From contig NRSV01000021.1 of NCBI GenBank assembly GCA_002286855.1, positions 62,001-126,000 of the forward strand: a stretch of 64,000 bases of DNA. Direction: 5' to 3'. The DNA is from Bipolaris cookei (Eukaryota > Ascomycota > Dothideomycetes > Pleosporales > Pleosporaceae). Within the stretch, counting starts at the first letter, position 1, and each line of letters begins with the position of its first letter. Position numbers and translations under genes: made by a program. This document shows, in pieces, positions 12,187 through 21,779 of this stretch. The notes under the pieces were generated by a model that was not told where the DNA came from, ran no database searches, and worked only from the letters and a program-made list of their open reading frames with translations.

Positions 12187-14032
12187 ATGACAAGCGCATT
12201 GGTGCAAGACATTGCTGGGGATCAATTCATCCAAGTATCACTATTCACATTTCGTAACATCATCACTGACATTCTCGTTTTTGTAAGTCGCAATATTAAA
12301 AACACTACCCACTTCACCTCACAATGTTGGTTAGATTCTACTTCATGTTACGTGGAAGGTAGTGTACAATCTCTATCTGAGTCCTCTAGCTGGCTATCCT
12401 GGGCCAAAGCTCTGGGCTATCTCTCGCCTGCCATGGAATTACGCCAACATGAAAGGTCGAATCAGCTGGAAGATACGTGATATTCATGATCATTATGGCC
12501 CTGTTGTGCGAATTGCTCCTGATGAACTTTCGTATACGACATCGGGAGCGTGGAAAAAGATATACGGACAACGAAGCCCAGAATTTGTCAAAGCTCTAGA
12601 TGGCAGAGGCATTGCTCCAGCGAGCATTGGTGGCCAGCGTAGCTTAATGACTGAGCATCAAGATAGACACCTAAGGTTAAGAAGAGCTATAGACCCTGCT
12701 TTTAGTCAAAGGGCACTGTAAGTCGAATTCATTTATGCCATCCGACTTGTTGCAACAAGTTCATACTAACGTTTCTTTTCAAAACACCAGACGCGAACAG
12801 GAAAATTACCTCCAACATCACTCAAATAATCTTGTCCAAAAGTTACATGAGCGATGTAAAACAGAACCACTCGACATGACGACATGGTACAACCTCGTGG
12901 CATTCGATATTGTATCCGATCTGGCATTTGGCGAGCCGTCAGGCTGTGTCGACAATCCTGACCAACCATGGATACAAGCTATTCTGGCTCGTGCCAAAGC
13001 TATCGTCTGGTTTCAGCTTGCCGTGCAGTATGGTTTCATGGGCCTTCTTAACTGGTTGACGCCTAGATACGTTGTCGAATCAAGAAAGAAGCATATCGCC
13101 ATGACTGAGGCGAAATTGAAAACACGGGTTGAAGCCAAGAATGCTGGCAAGGACTTCATGTAACCGTGCCCAAATCATACCCGATTTGCATTAGATCATC
13201 GATAGAGTGCTGACAACTGTACTCAACAGGTCTTACATCCTCGAGAATGATGAGAAGCTCAATCACCTTGAGTTGGTGATGCTTTCATCCAACTTCATCG
13301 TGGCTGGCAGTGGCACATCTGCAGGCGGTATGTCTGGCTTAACGTACTTGCTCCTGCGTAACCCAGACAAACTTGAAAGACTCAAACGGGAAATCCGTAG
13401 TCTGTTCAAACGGCGCAGTGATATGACAATGCAGGCAGTCACTAGCTGCAAATATCTGCGTGCTTGCCTTAATGAGGGTATGCGTCTCTATCCACCTACT
13501 CCAGGATCACTACCGCGATTTGTTCCTGGAAAGGGTGAGATGATAGAGGGCAAATGGGTTCCAGGTGGCTATGCTGTAGGTGTCAACCAGTTGGCAGCTG
13601 GACACTCAGAGCACAACTTCAAACGCGCACGCGAGTTTCACCCAGAGCGATGGCTTGATGAGCCAGACTCAGAGTTTCAGAATGACGACCGTTCTGCTGT
13701 TCAACCGTTCTCGTATGGACAAAGGGCCTGCATTGGACGATCGTAAGTATAATCGGAACAGTAAATGAACTGGAAATATGTGCTGACTACTATGGCTACT
13801 GCAGTATGGCTTATGCTGAGATGTCACTCACTATGGCGGTACGTTTACTATGTTGCAAAGTCTCCAGTGAAGCAAGACTACTAACACCCACCTACAGAAA
13901 CTTGTGCGGTATTTTGACTGGGAGCTGCACAATCCTGAGAACGACTGGTGGAACAATCAAGGGACTTATCTGGTGTGGGAAAAGTTACCACTACTTGTTA
14001 ACCTGACACCTGTGCCTGATTTTGATCAATAG
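12187..14032 (+). CDS. cytochrome P450 monooxygenase (cluster P450 1)
   Basis: Six exons (12187-12282, 12335-12717, 12791-13159, 13230-13742, 13805-13838, 13898-14032) give 509 residues. The first splice restores an N-terminal membrane helix followed by the hinge LAGYPGPKLWA, typical of microsomal fungal P450s. Later landmarks are the I-helix VAGSGTSAGG, the K-helix ExxR in LNEGMRLYPP, the PERF-type FHPERW, and the heme loop FSYGQRACIGRS with Cys about 450. The general look is that of the CYP65/isotrichodermin-hydroxylase-like group, though the family number is uncertain. It sits next to the oxidase and PKS and probably hydroxylates the polyketide at the ER membrane (inference). Confidence 0.93.
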
Positions 14033-14389
14033 AGGCGGCGAGAAAGATTGTCGAAGTAGTTTCTATCATGAAGATGTTTAGATCTTACCAATGGGAGAGA
14101 ATCGGAGTATATATTGCCGTATTGCAATTAAAACCACTGTAGCATCGTCCTTAGTGAGCGGAGAGACCACTATTGAATCATCCACTTTTTCTGTAAGGGT
14201 CTAGTGACCCGGATTTAGCATACAATCAAATACCTTAAGTGGAAACCAACCCCTTGTTTAGTGTCACGCACGTGGATAAGACGCGGTGTCGAAACATGCG
14301 TGGCCGGTTGCCATATTTAAATTTCTGAAGTGCTCGACTAATTCCAAATCACCAATTGCTCAAAACACGCTACCACAGACGCACCCGAG
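14033..14389 (+). promoter_or_regulatory. promoter region of the second P450
   Basis: CACGTG lies at 14269-14274 and a TATA-like TATTTAAAT at 14314-14322, about 70 bases before the start codon at 14390. The PKS promoter has a similar TATTTAAA element. Function is inferred from position. Confidence 0.45.
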
Positions 14390-16003
14390 ATGCTGCAAAA
14401 TTACCTAATTCCAGGGACTTGTATTTCTCTTTTATTTTGCATCATCAATGTCATTCTCATCAAGCCACTACGATATTCTATCAAAGCCCGCCAGCTCGGT
14501 TGTAGTCCGGTACCTTTCGAACCAACACGATGGCCTCTTGGCATTGACTTGGTATGCCGTAGTTTGCGAGCTGACAGAGAGCAAAGGACACCTGACTTTG
14601 TGGCTGCGCGCTTCGAAACTATGGGCCATTATACTTGGGGGCTATCCCTGCTAGGTACCTCAAATTTCATTACTGCCGAGCCACGCAATATACAGGCAGT
14701 ACTCGCAACACAGTTTGAAGATTTCATCCTGGGCACGGCAAGGAGGACAAACCTGAAGAAAGCACTTGGACGAAGCATCTTCGCTGTAGACGGAAAGGCT
14801 TGGCATCGGTCCCGCGAGGCTATGCGACCTATCTTCACCAGAGATAGTATTTCCAGGCTTGATTTACTCGAGGAACATGTCCAAACAATGATTCAGATCA
14901 TTGAGTCAACGAAACAGGAGTCTATGATTGACGACGATGGCCGAGCATGGTCGGCACCTGTAAGCTTAGCTGCCCTGTTGCCGCGACTCACCATGGACTC
15001 AGCAACCGAGCTGTTCCTTGGTCATAGTACACACTCTCTGAAGTCACTTCTCTCCATCCAAAACAAAGGACACAGACAGATTCAGAATGAGCAAGATAAC
15101 TTCAGTCATGCCTTTGAGCGCATGCTGAGCATCTTGGGAACAAGAATGCGACTGCGAAGCCTCTATTGGTTATACGGAAACAAAGAGTTGGACCAATGCA
15201 TTCAGACACTCCACAGCTTTGTCGATAACGCCATCGATGAAGCTGACCAATCCCGAGAGCAAGGATCCTCCAAGCTCCGCTATGATTTCTTGGAGTCACT
15301 GCGTACCTGCTGCTCTGACCGCGCCGAAGTACGGGAACAAGTCTTGGGGCTCTTAGCTGCTGGCAGGGACACAACAGCATCACTTACAGCTTGGGTCTTC
15401 TATTGTCTCGTGCGAAATTCACGGATATACACAAAGCTACGCGAAACAATTCTCGAGACTTTTGGTCCTTACTCAAGTACAGTAGGGCAAAGTATAACAT
15501 TTGAGAAGCTCAAGGGATGCTCCTATCTCCAACACGTCTTGAACGAGACATTGCGCCTACATTCAGTTGTACCCTTTAACTCGCGTTGCGCCATACGAGA
15601 TACGACGCTTCCCACAGGCGGGGGTCCGGATAGAAATATGCCTGTCTTTGTACCCAAAGGGACAGAAGTCAACTTCAGCACGCATGTACTTCACCGACGG
15701 AAAGACTTGTGGGGTGACGATGCAGACGAGTTTGTGCCTGAGCGGTGGGAAAAGAAGAGGCCTGGAATGGCTTGGCAGTACGTTCCTTTCAATGGCGGAC
15801 CACGTTTATGCATTGGACAGCAGTTTGCGCTCACAGAGGCTGGATATGTGGTAGTACGAATGGTACAGAGATACGATGTCATCGAGGGACTGGACATTGA
15901 TTTGGAACGTGACTGGCACAACTTCACCATTGTGTGCAGTCCTGGGAGTCCAGTGGCTAGAGATGCAGCGGTCAACTGCCGATTGAGGGTTGCTATTGAA
16001 TAG
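14390..16003 (+). CDS. cytochrome P450 of the alkane/fatty-acid hydroxylase type (cluster P450 2)
   Basis: A single exon encodes 537 residues. Residues about 5-25 form a membrane anchor. The I-helix is LLAAGRDTTASL, ExxR is in LNETLRLHS followed by the VPFNSRCA segment, and the heme loop is FNGGPRLCIGQQFA (Cys about 474). This pattern (AGRDTTA, FNGGPRLCIGQQ) is that of CYP52/CYP539/CYP63-like enzymes, which oxidise terminal or subterminal carbons of long aliphatic chains. Within this cluster the natural substrate would be the long reduced polyketide chain (inference). It lacks introns, whereas its neighbour has five, so the two P450s are not a recent tandem duplication. Confidence 0.93.
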   Translation: MLQNYLIPGTCISLLFCIINVILIKPLRYSIKARQLGCSPVPFEPTRWPLGIDLVCRSLRADREQRTPDFVAARFETMGHYTWGLSLLGTSNFITAEPRNIQAVLATQFEDFILGTARRTNLKKALGRSIFAVDGKAWHRSREAMRPIFTRDSISRLDLLEEHVQTMIQIIESTKQESMIDDDGRAWSAPVSLAALLPRLTMDSATELFLGHSTHSLKSLLSIQNKGHRQIQNEQDNFSHAFERMLSILGTRMRLRSLYWLYGNKELDQCIQTLHSFVDNAIDEADQSREQGSSKLRYDFLESLRTCCSDRAEVREQVLGLLAAGRDTTASLTAWVFYCLVRNSRIYTKLRETILETFGPYSSTVGQSITFEKLKGCSYLQHVLNETLRLHSVVPFNSRCAIRDTTLPTGGGPDRNMPVFVPKGTEVNFSTHVLHRRKDLWGDDADEFVPERWEKKRPGMAWQYVPFNGGPRLCIGQQFALTEAGYVVVRMVQRYDVIEGLDIDLERDWHNFTIVCSPGSPVARDAAVNCRLRVAIE

Positions 16004-16252
16004 TGGCGATTTTGAGTTTCTGGACGGATGTCATGAGTTGGTCACGTCGGATATTTCCCCATCTAAAGATTGCTCCGCTACATTTCAATTTACCTTCTGC
16101 CCCTGTTTTCAAGAACAGTGAATCAATATCACCACATTGCCTTTTTCAAGTGCAAAGAAGAACAGTTATTGATTAGCCATTTTGTTATCCAACTCTGAAA
16201 GACAGCGTAGAATATGGCAGAATCTACAAATGGATGAATGTTAACATCAGTG

Positions 16253-16266
16253 GACTTGTGCTAATA
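16253..16266. repeat. target-site duplication, left copy
   Basis: GACTTGTGCTAATA is present here and, identically, at 16614-16627. The two copies exactly bracket the retroposon. A 14-bp direct repeat fits target-primed retroposition. Confidence 0.8.
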
Positions 16267-16613
16267 TTATTATTATTCCATTATAGTCCTGTATCAGCCG
16301 TTGGCTATGTAGGGCTTTGGCCATAGGCCGCTCTATCTACTTAGTTTACAATTTAGGGAGTTTTCGATGGGGGTAGTGTAGCTATTGTGCTTCGGCCTTT
16401 GTCTATTTGAGCTATTGCTAGCTTTCTAGACGCCTGGTGCTAAAGAGCAGTTTGGTAACAGGGAGAGATGTAGGGCAGCTAGGCTACCTTCCAGCGGGCT
16501 CTCTTAGGGGAAAAGAAATAACGCTAATAAAATAAAATAAAATTCTTCTTCTTCATTTTTCTTCTTTTGTTGTCGTTTCTCTTGTTTTTTCTTCTTTCTA
16601 GCCTTCCTGGCCA
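16267..16613 (-). mobile_element. short 5'-truncated non-LTR retroposon (LINE 3' end or SINE-like)
   Basis: A roughly 347-bp insertion lies between 14-bp perfect direct repeats. Read on the minus strand it ends with an (AAT)n-type tail at its left border, and before the tail it has ATAGCC, then CGGCTGA, then ACAGGAC. The same order and spacing of short words occurs just before the CAA/AAT tail of the LINE copy ending near 21761, so both may be 3' ends of one family or clade. Its 5' part is a purine-rich, Lys/Glu-coding stretch near 16530-16610. It carries no complete coding region. Confidence 0.7.
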
Positions 16614-16627
16614 GACTTGTGCTAATA
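16614..16627. repeat. target-site duplication, right copy
   Basis: Identical to 16253-16266 over 14 bases. Because it is undegraded, the insertion looks fairly recent (inference). Confidence 0.8.
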
Positions 16628-18428
16628 GCTTTGGTAGCAATCGAAATTATATCTATCAACTCATTCGCAGTTCTGACTGCACTACAGTTTCGGTGGTGAA
16701 CAGCGTCTCATAAAATCTCTTTAGATTTTCCTTTCCATTCACCTGTGATAGATACAGACGCCATACCTTGAATCCTGGCAATGTCCAAAGACGCACGTAC
16801 CCAACGACTAAGGTCGGGCCGAACACACGATTAACGCGCCAGTATCTAGAGTCGAAGCTTTGCGTTCTAGGCTCCTGGAAGTAATTTGCTGGATTTTCTA
16901 CACAAGAATTCTCACTTCAGCGAAGATCGTCACTGGGAATGCTTATTTCAAATATGCACGCAAAGTATGATGTTTTAGTCACCCACGTGCTCCACAACTT
17001 GTCTTGATTGGCTCGCAGTACTTGCGCAAATAAACATCCTTTTTTCCATCGTTGTTATCAGTATAGGACCATGAGTTCTATGTCGCGCGTGTTATACAGC
17101 TAAATCATGTGAGTTAAGCTTGACATGCAGAATGCTGCATATCGTATGACTTTGGCTTCCTTGGTGTATATCGATATATCGGCTGTTTTACTGTCGTGAT
17201 TTGCGTTATAGAATAGTGCGGTTGCGTAAGTGATTGATGTTATAGCCGCTTCCTTTTTCCGATCTCGAGACATCAATGCAAAAGTCAGTTGCAGACTACA
17301 AGTCAAGCTGATAAGCGAAGATGCGAATCTATTTACCTAATCCACCTCATTGTACCGGCAAGTGACTGGATTGCATGGGTTATTAGTAGAACGGAGATCT
17401 TTTCCGATTCTTACTGCCGACGCTAAGCATTACCCACTTGACTGTAACAAGGTATTAAGCATATATTGTCTTACACTTTAACACACTACAGCAAGCTGAC
17501 ATTGAATGCCTAACTGGGTCCCTAATATTATACTGTGAATGCAACAGGCAAGGTTAATTTATTGCGACTCTTATTCATCATACTCATTTGATGGCTACTG
17601 GCATATATTGTCAATAAATTGAATTTTTCCATCACTCTTCGTTCTCTGATGAATAGCTTTCCGCGTCTTTCTTTGGTTCCCTGATGATAGAAGCGGTGAT
17701 ATCCGGTCCCGTCAAAACTTTTTAGTGTTCAACACAATGATCAATTGCAGGTGTGAAACTCAGCTAATAATGCAAAAGGGGGAGTTGATCCGCGGAGAAG
17801 CGTTGCTAAAGGTCTGGGGTAAATCTGCAGGGCGTTTCCCCAAATCTCACTTGATTCCATGTTGTGACATCCTAGAAGTACGCTTTATTCCGTTTCTTAG
17901 TAGAGTGTTGTCGTAATAGTCTCATACCCGTTGAGGTATAGAACCGTGACACGAGCATCGTCTCCACTGCTAAACCGTAGTGCGACATGGAGCAAGTTCG
18001 AATTAATTGGTCGATTAATTGAATGGCGATTTACGAGTCAACTGTCACATGTTTAAAGTTGCGGCCGAGCTTCCCTATAGGTTTGTAGAGCCCTCACAAC
18101 TCGGCCCGAAGGGCAGTTGGCTGAGCACGATCAACCCAAAATTCAGTCAGTGATGCCGCAGATCAACATACGTGGGTATTCTTCGGCAATCTAAGGTGAA
18201 CTAAATCGAAGAGAGACTGGCTACCACTCTTTCGACCACGTGGTTGATGTTCTGGTAGATAGGCTGCCCCGGGATAACTACTCACAGTTTGCTGTGATGG
18301 GAGAACGGCAAAGAATAGGTTTTTGTCGTTATTGCGGACGTTGAAGGTGACTTTCAGCATTGTCGCAATACTGTTCAAACCCTTTTGCTGAGATTTTTTG
18401 GGTGAATAAAACAATTGGTTCCTTAGCA

Positions 18429-19393
18429 ATGGCGACACCAGCTTCCGACATCGATCGCCCTAAGCGAGAGTTGAAGGTGCTATCATTAGGCATGACACGT
18501 ACTGGTGAGTTCACCCAATTTTTGACTTCGAATGCCACATTGCATAGGAAATACAATGAACTGACCGATGTGGACATGTAAAAACAGGTTCAGCCTCGAT
18601 AGCCCAAGCCCTTGAAATGCTGGGATATCAAGGCGTACACCATGGAATTCAAGCTCTCAGCTCGCCTCTCGAGTGGCAGCTATTCAACAAAGCCTGCGAC
18701 TCTTTCTTTCCTATTCTTCCGACATACACAGGAGCACCATTTACACGCGCCGACTGGGACATTCTCTTTGGACCCTATGAAGCCGTCACTGATATGAGCT
18801 CCTTCTTCGCCATGCAGCTCATCGAGGCGTATCCAGAAGCGAAGGTGATCCTGGTGGAGCGCGATATTGATGCATGGTATGACAGTATGGAAGAAGCCAT
18901 CTTCAGTACCACATGGGGACTGCGTGCGGATCTTGTTATCAATGTACTAGGACCGCTGTATGGGCTGAATGGCGGCAGGACGATTCGCAAAATCATGTTG
19001 GGATTTTACGGCGTGCGAAACGTGCATGATATGCGTCGAGTAGCTAAAGACCGGTACATGCAACACTATGCTGAGATTCGGGCTGCAGTGCCCAAAGAAC
19101 GATTGCTTGATTTCCGCTTGGAGGATAGCTGGGAGCCATTATGCGAGTTCCTGGACAAAGAGGTACCTGGGCTTCCATTTCCCACGAAGAACAAGAGAGG
19201 GGAGCATGTGAAGCGGGTGAGGCACAAGCAGAATATGTTCTTTAAGCACATTGCGATAAGGTTTGCTAAGAAAGCGGTGCCTTGTAGTGTGGTTGTTGGG
19301 GTCATAGGCTTGCTAGTCTGGAGAAACAAATTGCGTGCCCAATGGGTGGCAACATTAGAATTGCTCAAAAAGACCGTGTCAGAGCGATGGTGA
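18429..19393 (+). CDS. sulfotransferase-fold P-loop protein with C-terminal membrane segment
   Basis: Two exons (18429-18504, 18588-19393) give 293 residues. The intron splits the P-loop codon; splicing produces LSLGMTRTGSASI, the PAPS 5'-phosphate-binding-type loop of the Sulfotransfer_4 (PF17784-type) family. A second family landmark is PEAKVILVERDIDAWYDSM, the strand plus 3'-phosphate region, and LLDFRLEDSWEPLCEFL near 180-200 matches the conserved C-terminal part. Residues about 257-272 are hydrophobic (VPCSVVVGVIGLLVW), suggesting a tail anchor. Fungal members are often mislabelled as NAD-dependent epimerases. Substrate and activity are unknown. The gene lies between two retroposon relics, and I see no evidence that it belongs to the PKS cluster beyond proximity. 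Confidence 0.85.
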
Positions 19394-19899
19394 GGGACTC
19401 CATTAGTAGATCCTTGTTTTTTTGGGAAAAGGAAGAGTTTGGGAGGTGTACCTGTATTAAATGGCTGGTACTATTGTTTACTTTACTGAACTATTGTAGA
19501 ATATCTCTTGTAGCAGATATCGTTCGAGAATGGCTATCAAAATAAGACAGTGTCTTGAAGTTGTAGTGCCAAAAATGTACTACATCTTGATATTAACTCA
19601 GAAGAATTGATTATGGCTGTGTTAACGAATCATATATCTTGGTCCATAGAGTACACAGTTGCACTGGTCGGAGGTAACCCTTTAGGTATATATTATTCAT
19701 ATATTCAGATACTGAAATTCTTTAAGAATTGATTGTACACCTGTAATATAAAACTAGGTCCAAAGAGCGTTTGCCCTGAGGACATACTGTAGTATTGGCA
19801 ATGGCAGTTGTGACCTGCATGCTAGTTCTGGATACTCGTTTCTCAATAGATAACTTTGCATTATCCTGGTAAAACGACTGTTGATCCAACATATACACT
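19394..19899. other. intergenic between the sulfotransferase-fold gene and the LINE copy
   Basis: This is about 0.5 kb of AT-rich DNA. ATACACT at 19893-19899, just before the LINE sequence, recurs at 21762-21768 just after its tail and is a possible 7-bp target duplication. No gene was seen. Confidence 0.4.
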
Positions 19900-21761
19900 G
19901 TGGCTATCCAGCAATCAAGCCAAAAACCCAAGCCAAAGCCTCGGTGGACTAGCGAGCTAGATAGCTGTAAAAGAGACCTAAGTAGGGCCTTCAGAGCCTA
20001 CAAGAAAGAGGGAAGCAAGGAAAACAACAGCTCCTTCTACCAGTGGAAATGTGAGTATCTCTGCGCGAAAAATCAATGCCTGAGAAATATTCAACGAGCA
20101 AAACAAAGCCACTGGGAGGCCTTTCTTTAAAAAGACTCGCCTAAAGAGATATTCAAAGCCCTAGCATATACAAAAGATAACCTTAGTACTAGAATACCTG
20201 CGATTAAAGAAAAGGAAACTTTTACTAAGAAATGCAAGGCTTTTAAAGAGGATCGCTTTCCTCCGCCTCCTACGACAGCTACCCCCTCCTTCCATACTTA
20301 CAGGGGAGATAATAGGTGGACCTGGCCTGCTCTGACAAAGGACGAACTCTACTTTGCCTGCTGTAAAGTGAAGGCCACCTCACCAGGACTTGATCTGATC
20401 AGCCAACAGGTGATCCAAAAAGCCTACTCTGCGCATTCAGAGGCACTATTTAAAATATAACGTGGTTCACAAGCGAGCAAGCACCCCAAGCGAGTGGCCA
20501 CCTCCCCACCAGCGCGTCGACGTCGAGACGTTATCACGCACTTTTATCAGTCAACAAACTATTGCGAAATATCAAATTAATTATCAGAATCGCTACTATC
20601 ACTTGCACTATCTATCTTAACTGCGCAGGTACGAGCGTTGTGTCCAGTCTGCTTGCAACGCCAGCACCGCCTCTCTCCTCGCACTCTCTTCGACGCACTC
20701 TCACCATCACCACAACTACTACCTGCCTGTTCAGCTAATACTTCCTGTACCTCGCCTATAGTAAGAGTATCTCTGTCCGTACGTATCGCCGCTTGCGGCT
20801 CTTACGCTTGTTTGATTCGTCTAGAGCCTCTTGAAGAGTAGCCGGCGACCCGACGCGCCTAACCCACTCACGGTTGCCTGGCTGTACCTGCTTCTTTTTG
20901 CCATATCCTTCAGACGCTGTGATAACTAACTGTGATGATATCTTGCCCATCATAAAGCCAGTTTCATCAAAGTTGTAGATATCATCGTCCACAATACCCC
21001 ACTTCTGCTTTGTCGCCTGGACTAGATCGAATCAGCGCTGGATAGCCGCTGGGTCCTCGCAGGCGGCTCGCTAGGCGAGCGAGAGTGGCTGAACTTTCTA
21101 GAACAATATACGAGAAAAGCTATCGCTCTGAGCCCTAACACCTATGCTGCAAAGTACAAGTGGAAGACCAGAAAGCAGATTGCTACTCCTCCTACTAGTA
21201 GAGAGACCTCTAGCGCCCTCTTCCAGCTTAAGCTAGGCCACTGCTACCTTAGAGATTTTCTCTACAAGCGAGGAAAAGTAGACTCTAAAGTGTGCCCCTG
21301 CAACTATAAAGCTACGCAAGACGCTGCACATGTCCTCCTTAGCTGCACGCTATACAAAGAGGCTAGGATGAAGATGCAAAAGGCTAGCAAGGACCCCCTA
21401 TCGCTAGCTTTCCTACTAGACACGAGCACAGGCATACAGGCTACTATCGCCTTTATTGAGGAAACTAGGGCCGCAACACAGGCCTGGTACAAAGGAAACC
21501 TTGAGAACTAGGGCAACACCTATACTAGGTGCCCTCGCCCTACACCCAACCAACCTCCCCCCTCTCTCTCTTCCGCTAGACCCCCTACTATCTCCCTTTA
21601 CACTAGGCTACGAGCCTCACCTCGATTTAGATAGCCCCTCCCCCACCTACACCAAATTGATAAATCCACGTAGCTACCTGCAGGCCTTCAGCCTGCATGT
21701 CTCATATAGCCCTCGGGCTGAAACAGGACGTTAATCAACAACAACAACAATAACAACAATA
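19900..21761 (+). mobile_element. decayed, 5'-truncated LINE (Tad/I-like) retrotransposon
   Basis: The left part translates to the linker between endonuclease and reverse transcriptase (KPRWTSELDSCKRDLSRAF, then IQRAKQSHWEAFL). After one in-frame TAA it continues in the same frame through FKALAYTKDN and a segment ending KATSPGLDLISQQVIQKAY, the start of the RT domain. The right part (about 21066-21511) encodes the C-terminal end, with the cysteine-rich CPCNYKATQDAAHVLLSC zinc-type motif typical of LINE ORF2 proteins. The RT core and RNase H are missing, so the copy is internally deleted and inactive. The 3' end is a CAA/AAT-rich tail at about 21735-21761. A pogo-type fragment sits in the gap. 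Confidence 0.8.
20460..21065 (-). mobile_element. truncated pogo/Fot1-type DNA transposon nested in the LINE
   Basis: The end at 20460 begins ACGTGGTTCACAAGCGAG after a TA dinucleotide, as expected for a terminal inverted repeat of a TA-targeting element. On the minus strand, about 21040-20870 encodes the DDE transposase segment WGIVDDDIYNFDETGFMMG, including the first catalytic Asp in NFDETGF, preceded by a nonsense codon (CGC TGA TTC). A deletion then joins it to the C-terminal tail, and after a frameshift near 20756 a CCHC zinc knuckle CWRCKQTGHNARTC is followed by an acidic Ser/Asp tail and stop near 20577. The far inverted repeat is missing. The copy is dead. Confidence 0.8.
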
Positions 21762-21779
21762 ATACACTACGTATGCTAT

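Larger units (their letters stand above)
16004..18428. other. gene-poor 2.4-kb region with a retroposon insertion
   Basis: No credible gene was found on either strand. The region contains the retroposon listed separately at 16267-16613 and otherwise AT-rich DNA with scattered stops. CACGTG occurs at 16984-16989. An imperfect inverted pair CGGCCGAG/CTCGGCCC lies near 18062-18105, upstream of the sulfotransferase-fold gene. Frames of 60-90 codons at 17100-17306, 17725-17916 and 18163-18577 have no domain content. Confidence 0.5.

Noticed and set aside
16004..18428. Repeat-induced point mutation (RIP) as the cause of AT-richness
   Set aside because: The region is only moderately AT-rich and the retroposon keeps a perfect target duplication. 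A proper RIP index needs computation and a second copy.
18429..19393. NAD-dependent epimerase call
   Set aside because: The glycine-rich N-terminal motif GMTRTGSAS is a P-loop, not a Rossmann GxxGxxG, and the VERDIDAWYDSM block is sulfotransferase-like.
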